A stretch of 11,605 bases of DNA, from assembly GCA_938003665.1 (NCBI GenBank), contig CALKYI010000035.1, positions 1-11,605 of the forward strand, given 5' to 3'. Each line of letters opens with the position of its first letter. Positions within the stretch are counted from its first letter, which is position 1. The DNA comes from an uncultured Flavobacteriales bacterium. GTDB lineage: Bacteria; Bacteroidota; Bacteroidia; Flavobacteriales_D; Sanyastnellaceae. Below, piece by piece: positions 7,685 to 11,605 of this stretch. The translations under genes were made by a program, and so were the position numbers. A model generated the notes under the pieces. It made no database searches. It had not been told where the DNA came from and saw only the letters and a program-made list of their open reading frames with translations.

Positions 7685-8278
7685 TTAGCGTTTCGCGAAA
7701 TCCACGATGACGTCGTCAAGTGGTCCTACGCCACTGCGCAGCGATGCGATTAAGCGACCTTTTTCGTCGACCAAGAATTTGTGGAAGTTCCAAGCCACTT
7801 TGTGGTCTTCAACTCCGTTTCGCTCTTTTTCACACAGCCACTGATAAACGGGGTGGGCTTCGCTGCCTTTGACGTCTACCTTCTCCATCATCTGGAAGCT
7901 AACGCCGTAGTTCTTCTCGCAGAATGTGGCAATTTCACCTGCAGACCCCGGTTCTTGGCGTCCAAATTGGTTGCAGGGGAAGCCGAGGATAACGAAGTCG
8001 TCACCGCCGTATTCTTGATTCAGTTTTTCCAAGTCTGCATATTGGGGAGTGAATCCACAGCGTGAAGCGGTGTTGACAATCAACACGCGCTTACCTTTCA
8101 GTTCAGAAAAGTCAAATTGAGCACCTTCTAGCGTCGTGGCGGTGAGATCGTTGAAGTTGTCCATAGCGTTTTGAGGGGTGTAGGTAACGGAACAATTGTA
8201 GAGTTTCCAGGCGCTGAGGCCAAGGGCGAGAGCGATAAGAATGCCGGAGATGGCAATCCATTGAATGTCGATGCGCAT
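7685..8278 (-). CDS. Cysteine-type glutathione peroxidase (thioredoxin-dependent peroxidase), membrane-anchored
   Basis: The product has 197 residues from ATG 8276-8278. It reduces hydroperoxides, and bacterial Cys-type members generally use thioredoxin rather than glutathione (family knowledge). The catalytic set is complete: peroxidatic Cys74 in NTASRCGFTPQY, Gln104 in GFPCNQFGRQEPG, and Trp163/Asn164 in VAWNFHKFLVD. Cys120 in ATFCEKNYGVSF sits where the resolving Cys of 2-Cys enzymes lies. The first 25 residues (WIAISGILIALALGLSAW) form a signal anchor or uncleaved signal, so the enzyme probably faces the periplasm or is membrane-tethered. An in-frame GTG at 8315-8317 would add 13 residues (MRKLLRGQQVTRN); I prefer the ATG, but a longer basic n-region is possible. 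The gene precedes the M14 peptidase on the same strand and may share a transcript with it. It is divergent from the T9SS protein gene. Confidence 0.92.
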   Translation of the reverse strand: MRIDIQWIAISGILIALALGLSAWKLYNCSVTYTPQNAMDNFNDLTATTLEGAQFDFSELKGKRVLIVNTASRCGFTPQYADLEKLNQEYGGDDFVILGFPCNQFGRQEPGSAGEIATFCEKNYGVSFQMMEKVDVKGSEAHPVYQWLCEKERNGVEDHKVAWNFHKFLVDEKGRLIASLRSGVGPLDDVIVDFAKR

Positions 8279-8352
8279 GTTTCGTGTAACTTGTTGACCT
8301 CTGAGCAACTTTCTCACGATGGGATTTGTTCAAAGTTGAAGAAAGCTGCCTG
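8279..8352. promoter_or_regulatory. Divergent intergenic region between the peroxidase and the T9SS protein gene
   Basis: These 74 bases must hold the start signals for two divergent genes unless promoters lie inside coding sequence. They contain overlapping dyads: CAACTTT (8306-8312) against AAAGTTG (8332-8338), and GCAACTTTCTC (8305-8315) imperfectly against GAAGAAAGCTGC (8338-8349). On the minus strand CAACTTTG (8331-8338) is close to the Bacteroidota -7 consensus TAnnTTTG, but I see no convincing -33 partner. No promoter is assigned with confidence. Confidence 0.3.
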
Positions 8353-11300
8353 ATGATAAAACCCCAACATTTACCGCTTCGCGTTATCTCAATCGTCGCC
8401 TTGGTCTGCGTGGCCTTGGTCCAACCTTTGTCGTCGTTGTCGCAATGCGCGACGTTTGGGGCGTTCGACATCGGCGAGGACGCGGAGATTACGTGTGAAG
8501 ACTCGTGCTTGACCCTTGTTTCTCCAAGCATAGCAACGGTCGCCTCGGGCGGCACGGAATACGAAGTGGAGGAGATAGAATATGCGTTGCCGTATCCGTT
8601 CAATCAAGGCAGTGCGGCCATCAATACAGGAGATGATGTGTACAGCTCGGTTATTCCGTTGGGCTTTACGTTCGAATTTTTCGGCAACAACTACACCCAG
8701 TGCCGAATTTCGAGCAATGGGTGGTTCTCATTCGATACCGGTGAAACGGCCGGGTACAATCCCAACGGCACGAACCCCAACCAGAATTTGCCCAACAGCA
8801 GCGTCATGGGCATCTACAGTGACTTGAACCCGAGCACCTGTGGCAACGTCCGCTACGACACCTATGGGACCGCACCTTGCCGGGAATTCGTCGTGACATG
8901 GAATGCGGTCTGTCAATTCAGCTGCACCAGCCAGCAAGTAAGCGCCGAAGTTGTCTTGTATGAGGGGACCAATGTCATCGAGATTTACCTTGGAAACCGT
9001 CCGCAATGCGGCTGGGGCAGCGCGGTGGTGGGCATCATGAACCAGCCAGGAACCATTGGCATCTCGCCTGAGGGCTACAATACCGGCAACTGGAGCGCGA
9101 CCAACGAGGCGTGGCGTTTCTCTTCTGGAGAGGTGGTCGAAGGCACCACCTTGTGGTACGAAGGAGATGAATACCTCGGCATGGGTGACACTTTGGATTA
9201 CTGCACCACCCAATCCACTACCTTGACCGGTTGGTTTGCGCAGTTGCCTCCAGATGAATTTTGCACGTCGTATGACGTCGGCGTCTCATCGACTGGTTCG
9301 GCTTTCACGAACAACCAAATCGATTGGGTGATCTTGTCCGAAAACGGCGCGACCTTGCTGGAAGGCGGTGCTCCTTACACCGATGACGTGTGCCTCCCGA
9401 ACGGCTGCTACACCCTGGAAATGTTCGATTCCGCAAACAACGGTTGGGGCAGTGCAGATTTGACCATCACCAATTCAGACGGCGAAGCAATTGGTACCTA
9501 CACCTTGGAATCGGGCAGCAATGGCTCAGCGTCGTTCTGCATTGAAGATTACGATGGGCCTGAACCAACAGTGGACGACTACATCCAAGTGGTATCAGAC
9601 GAATTGGTTATCACGGCGGTAAGCGACGTCGACGCTGGTTTTGATTGGCCTTCGCCCATCTGCAGTGGAGGCGAGCCGTTCGTCATTGTTCCCAATGAAG
9701 GGTCGGGCCAATGGACCGTGGATTGCGACGGGTGTTTTGACGAGGAAACACTAACGATTGACCCTGGATTGGCAGGCGGGGGCTGGTTGGCCGTGACCCA
9801 CGTCCTTGATGGCACTTGCCTAGCGGATGTGGAGGAGACCGAGATTTTCATCAGCACGACGCCCACACCGCAATTCACCGCGTCTACTGAAGCCTTATGT
9901 GACGACGAAACGTTCGATTTTAATGCCACGCCTCCATTTGGAACGTGGTCGGCGAGCTGCGGCGATTGCATCATCGAGGGCACGGGCGTCTTCTTTGCGG
10001 ATCAAGCCGACGATGGATTGAACACGGTCACCTTCACCACGTTGGGCGTGTGCCCTGGTGAATCGACGCTCGAGGTTGGTGTTTCGGAACTGCTCGAAGG
10101 CTCCATCACGGGGCCAGCACTTTTGTGCGAAGACGACTCGGCAATTTTCGTGGCCGATGTCCCGGGGTACTGGTCCTCGGACTGCGTGGGCTGCATTGAC
10201 TCGTTGACCGGGGTGTTCAGCGCCTTGGGACAAGATGCCAATACCTGGACGGTGACGTTCACGCCGGATTCGTACTGTCCCGTGGGCGACGAAATTCAAG
10301 TCGCGGTCAACGAAAGTGTAGCCATTGGTGCATCGAACGTGCCGGGTTCTTTGTGCGAAACGGCTGATGACTTTCAATTGGTCGTCAACGTGGACGGGGG
10401 GACTTGGTCTGCTGACTGTCCCGATTGCCTCTCGGAGTCCGGCTTGCTGAATGTAACCGGAGCGCCGGTCGGCTTGCTGCCGATTGAATATGAAATCACC
10501 AACGGTGCATGTGCCGACACGGCCACGTGGACCATGGACATCCGGCCTGTTTTGGAGGGGACCTTCGATTCGATGGATCCCTTGTGCATCGGGAGCACGG
10601 CTAACCTGACGTTCACCTTCGACGCCGACATCCCTGATGCCTACACGACAGGTGCTACAGGTGATTGGAGTTCAAGCGATTGCCCTGGATGCATCACCAA
10701 TGAGAACACGGGGGCGTTTGCGGCCAACCAGGTTGGAACCATCAATGTGGAGTTTGAATTCGACCATCCGTGCAGCGCTCCGTTCACCGGGGAAGTGACC
10801 GTCGCTCCGGAAGTTGATGCCACCATCGATGCGGTGCCGGACTTGTGCGAGAGCGGCGACCTTGAACCACTTTCTGCGGCGGAGACCGGCGGTGTGTGGA
10901 GTTCGGATTGCGACGATTGCCTGGTGGGCTCATCATTCGACCCATCCGTGGGCGCTGGCACCTACACCGTAGCGTACACCATTGACGACGTCTGCGTCGA
11001 CTCAGATGAGATTGAGGTGGTGGTCGTGCCGCAAGCCGATGCGACGGTCAACCTGCCCGATTGGGTCTGTTTGGCCCTTGAAGGCCTTCAACCGGGAGTG
11101 GCATGGCCCGGAGGTGTTTGGACGGCCAATTGCGACGGATGCTTGTCGGACATCGGAACCATCGACCTGATGCAGGCAGGTGTTGGCGTGTTGGAAATCA
11201 CATACACGGTGGAAGGACTCTGTGGCGATTCGCAAACCGTCGCCATGGAAGTGGTCGGTTGCGATGTGGAAATCGTCAACGTATTCTCACCCAATGGAGA

Positions 11301-11511
11301 CGAACAAAACGACGAATTGGTCTTCAAGTACCTGACCAGTTTCCCGGGCAATCAACTGACCATCTTTGACCGGTGGGGCAATTTGGTGTACCAAAAAAGC
11401 AACTACGGCAACAACTGGCGCGCAGAGGGCGTGGCTGAAGGAACGTACTACTATGTCCTGACGATTCCGGGCAAAGACGACCTCACCGGTTCGTTTACCC
11501 TTGTTCGCTGA
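8353..11511 (+). CDS. T9SS-secreted surface protein with seven four-Cys repeats and a gliding-motility-associated C-terminal domain
   Basis: The product has about 1052 residues. The signal peptide is MIKPQHLPLRVISIVALVCV and continues to about residue 31. Residues about 65-260 form a beta-rich domain seen in Bacteroidota adhesin-like proteins (LGFTFEFFGNNYTQCRISSNGWFSF ... EFVVTWNAVCQF ... VVGIMNQPGTIGISP). Residues about 300-398 form a second module (CLPNGCYTLEMFDSANNGWGSADLTI) common in Bacteroidota surface proteins. Residues about 428-966 hold seven tandem repeats of about 77 residues, each with GxW(S/T)xx(D/N/S)CxxC. The last 80 residues are the CHU_C/TIGR04131-type T9SS sorting domain: VFSPNGDEQNDELVF, LTIFDRWGNLVYQ, GTYYYVLTI and the terminal GSFTLVR. 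The protein should be exported by Sec, then passed across the outer membrane and attached to the surface or released. Its ligand is unknown. ATG 8353 is preferred to TTG 8326 because it opens straight into the signal peptide. The 3' end overlaps the convergent right-edge gene by 17 bases. Confidence 0.92.
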   Translation: MIKPQHLPLRVISIVALVCVALVQPLSSLSQCATFGAFDIGEDAEITCEDSCLTLVSPSIATVASGGTEYEVEEIEYALPYPFNQGSAAINTGDDVYSSVIPLGFTFEFFGNNYTQCRISSNGWFSFDTGETAGYNPNGTNPNQNLPNSSVMGIYSDLNPSTCGNVRYDTYGTAPCREFVVTWNAVCQFSCTSQQVSAEVVLYEGTNVIEIYLGNRPQCGWGSAVVGIMNQPGTIGISPEGYNTGNWSATNEAWRFSSGEVVEGTTLWYEGDEYLGMGDTLDYCTTQSTTLTGWFAQLPPDEFCTSYDVGVSSTGSAFTNNQIDWVILSENGATLLEGGAPYTDDVCLPNGCYTLEMFDSANNGWGSADLTITNSDGEAIGTYTLESGSNGSASFCIEDYDGPEPTVDDYIQVVSDELVITAVSDVDAGFDWPSPICSGGEPFVIVPNEGSGQWTVDCDGCFDEETLTIDPGLAGGGWLAVTHVLDGTCLADVEETEIFISTTPTPQFTASTEALCDDETFDFNATPPFGTWSASCGDCIIEGTGVFFADQADDGLNTVTFTTLGVCPGESTLEVGVSELLEGSITGPALLCEDDSAIFVADVPGYWSSDCVGCIDSLTGVFSALGQDANTWTVTFTPDSYCPVGDEIQVAVNESVAIGASNVPGSLCETADDFQLVVNVDGGTWSADCPDCLSESGLLNVTGAPVGLLPIEYEITNGACADTATWTMDIRPVLEGTFDSMDPLCIGSTANLTFTFDADIPDAYTTGATGDWSSSDCPGCITNENTGAFAANQVGTINVEFEFDHPCSAPFTGEVTVAPEVDATIDAVPDLCESGDLEPLSAAETGGVWSSDCDDCLVGSSFDPSVGAGTYTVAYTIDDVCVDSDEIEVVVVPQADATVNLPDWVCLALEGLQPGVAWPGGVWTANCDGCLSDIGTIDLMQAGVGVLEITYTVEGLCGDSQTVAMEVVGCDVEIVNVFSPNGDEQNDELVFKYLTSFPGNQLTIFDRWGNLVYQKSNYGNNWRAEGVAEGTYYYVLTIPGKDDLTGSFTLVR
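9634..11250 (+). repeat. Seven tandem four-cysteine protein repeats inside the T9SS protein
   Basis: In residue numbers from ATG 8353, the CxxC pairs lie at 458/461, 536/539, 611/614, 689/692, 777/780, 853/856 and 927/930. Each is preceded by a Cys 19-21 residues before the pair (32 in repeat 5, which carries an insert) and followed by another Cys 25-28 residues after it. The core is GxW(S/T)xx(D/N/S)C-(D/G/V/P)-(G/D)-C. The repeats are diverged outside the core, so this is an old protein-level duplication rather than a recent DNA tandem repeat. Confidence 0.9.
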
Positions 11512-11605
11512 GCTGAGTCAGCAACGCGTCAACGTGCTGTTGGGCGAGCGTGTTCAAGGTCGCCTCGTCGGATGATGCGGTGTTCCATTGGCTGGCTACA
11601 ATGCC
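11495..11605 (-). CDS. C-terminal end of an unidentified gene entering from the right edge
   Basis: One minus-strand frame is open from the window edge to TAA at 11495-11497 and encodes 36 residues. It ends in an amphipathic, helix-like tail (ATLNTLAQQHVDALLTQLSE) followed by QG. The other two minus-strand frames hit stops within this stretch. The composition is that of a real protein C-terminus, but too little is present to name a family. The stop lies inside the last codons of the T9SS protein gene, so the two convergent genes overlap by 17 bases. Confidence 0.55.
   Translation of the reverse strand, partial: GIVASQWNTASSDEATLNTLAQQHVDALLTQLSEQG

Noticed and set aside
11495..11605. Resemblance of the right-edge peptide (GIVASQWN) to the lumazine synthase N-terminus (GIVvs.wN)
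   Set aside because: The frame ends 36 residues later with a helical tail and lacks the rest of that family's sequence; the likeness is limited to a few residues.

Overview
The window looks like ordinary chromosome of a marine-type member of the Bacteroidota, probably Flavobacteriales, with a GC-richer genome than most of that group (by eye above 50% G+C). The strongest evidence is the giant secreted protein at the right, which ends in a gliding-motility-associated C-terminal domain of the type IX secretion system (T9SS). The DUF5723-like outer-membrane barrel paired with a lipoprotein, and the lack of clear Shine-Dalgarno sequences, fit the same group. I see no RNA genes, CRISPR arrays, insertion sequences or phage genes. 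No stretch over 300 bases lacks a gene.

Layout, left to right. A minus-strand gene runs off the left edge; it holds the signal peptide and N-terminus of a probable M15/VanY-type peptidase. Divergent from it is a short DUF1801 gene (270-731). Next comes a plus-strand block: a large lipoprotein (from 773), an outer-membrane beta-barrel protein (about 2410-3987) and a WYL-type regulator (4009-5091). Convergent with these, on the minus strand, lie an M14-family zinc carboxypeptidase (5095-7644) and, upstream of it, a membrane-anchored glutathione peroxidase (7685-8278). Divergent from the peroxidase is a T9SS-exported protein of about 1050 residues (8353-11511). Its last 17 bases overlap the 3' end of a minus-strand gene that enters from the right edge.

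Most products are envelope or secreted proteins: lipoprotein, barrel, two peptidases and an adhesin-like cell-surface protein. The lipoprotein and barrel were almost certainly built as a translationally coupled pair. At 2410-2413 the sequence reads ATTA where a single T-to-G change would give ATGA, which would be both the barrel's start codon and the lipoprotein's stop codon. As given, the lipoprotein reads on for 52 codons in the wrong frame and the barrel has no ATG, GTG or TTG ahead of its signal peptide.

The two most unusual observations are this junction and the seven tandem four-cysteine repeats in the T9SS protein. A perfect 7-bp dyad fills the gap between the barrel and the WYL gene. 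I found nothing that amounts to a recognisable new multi-gene system.
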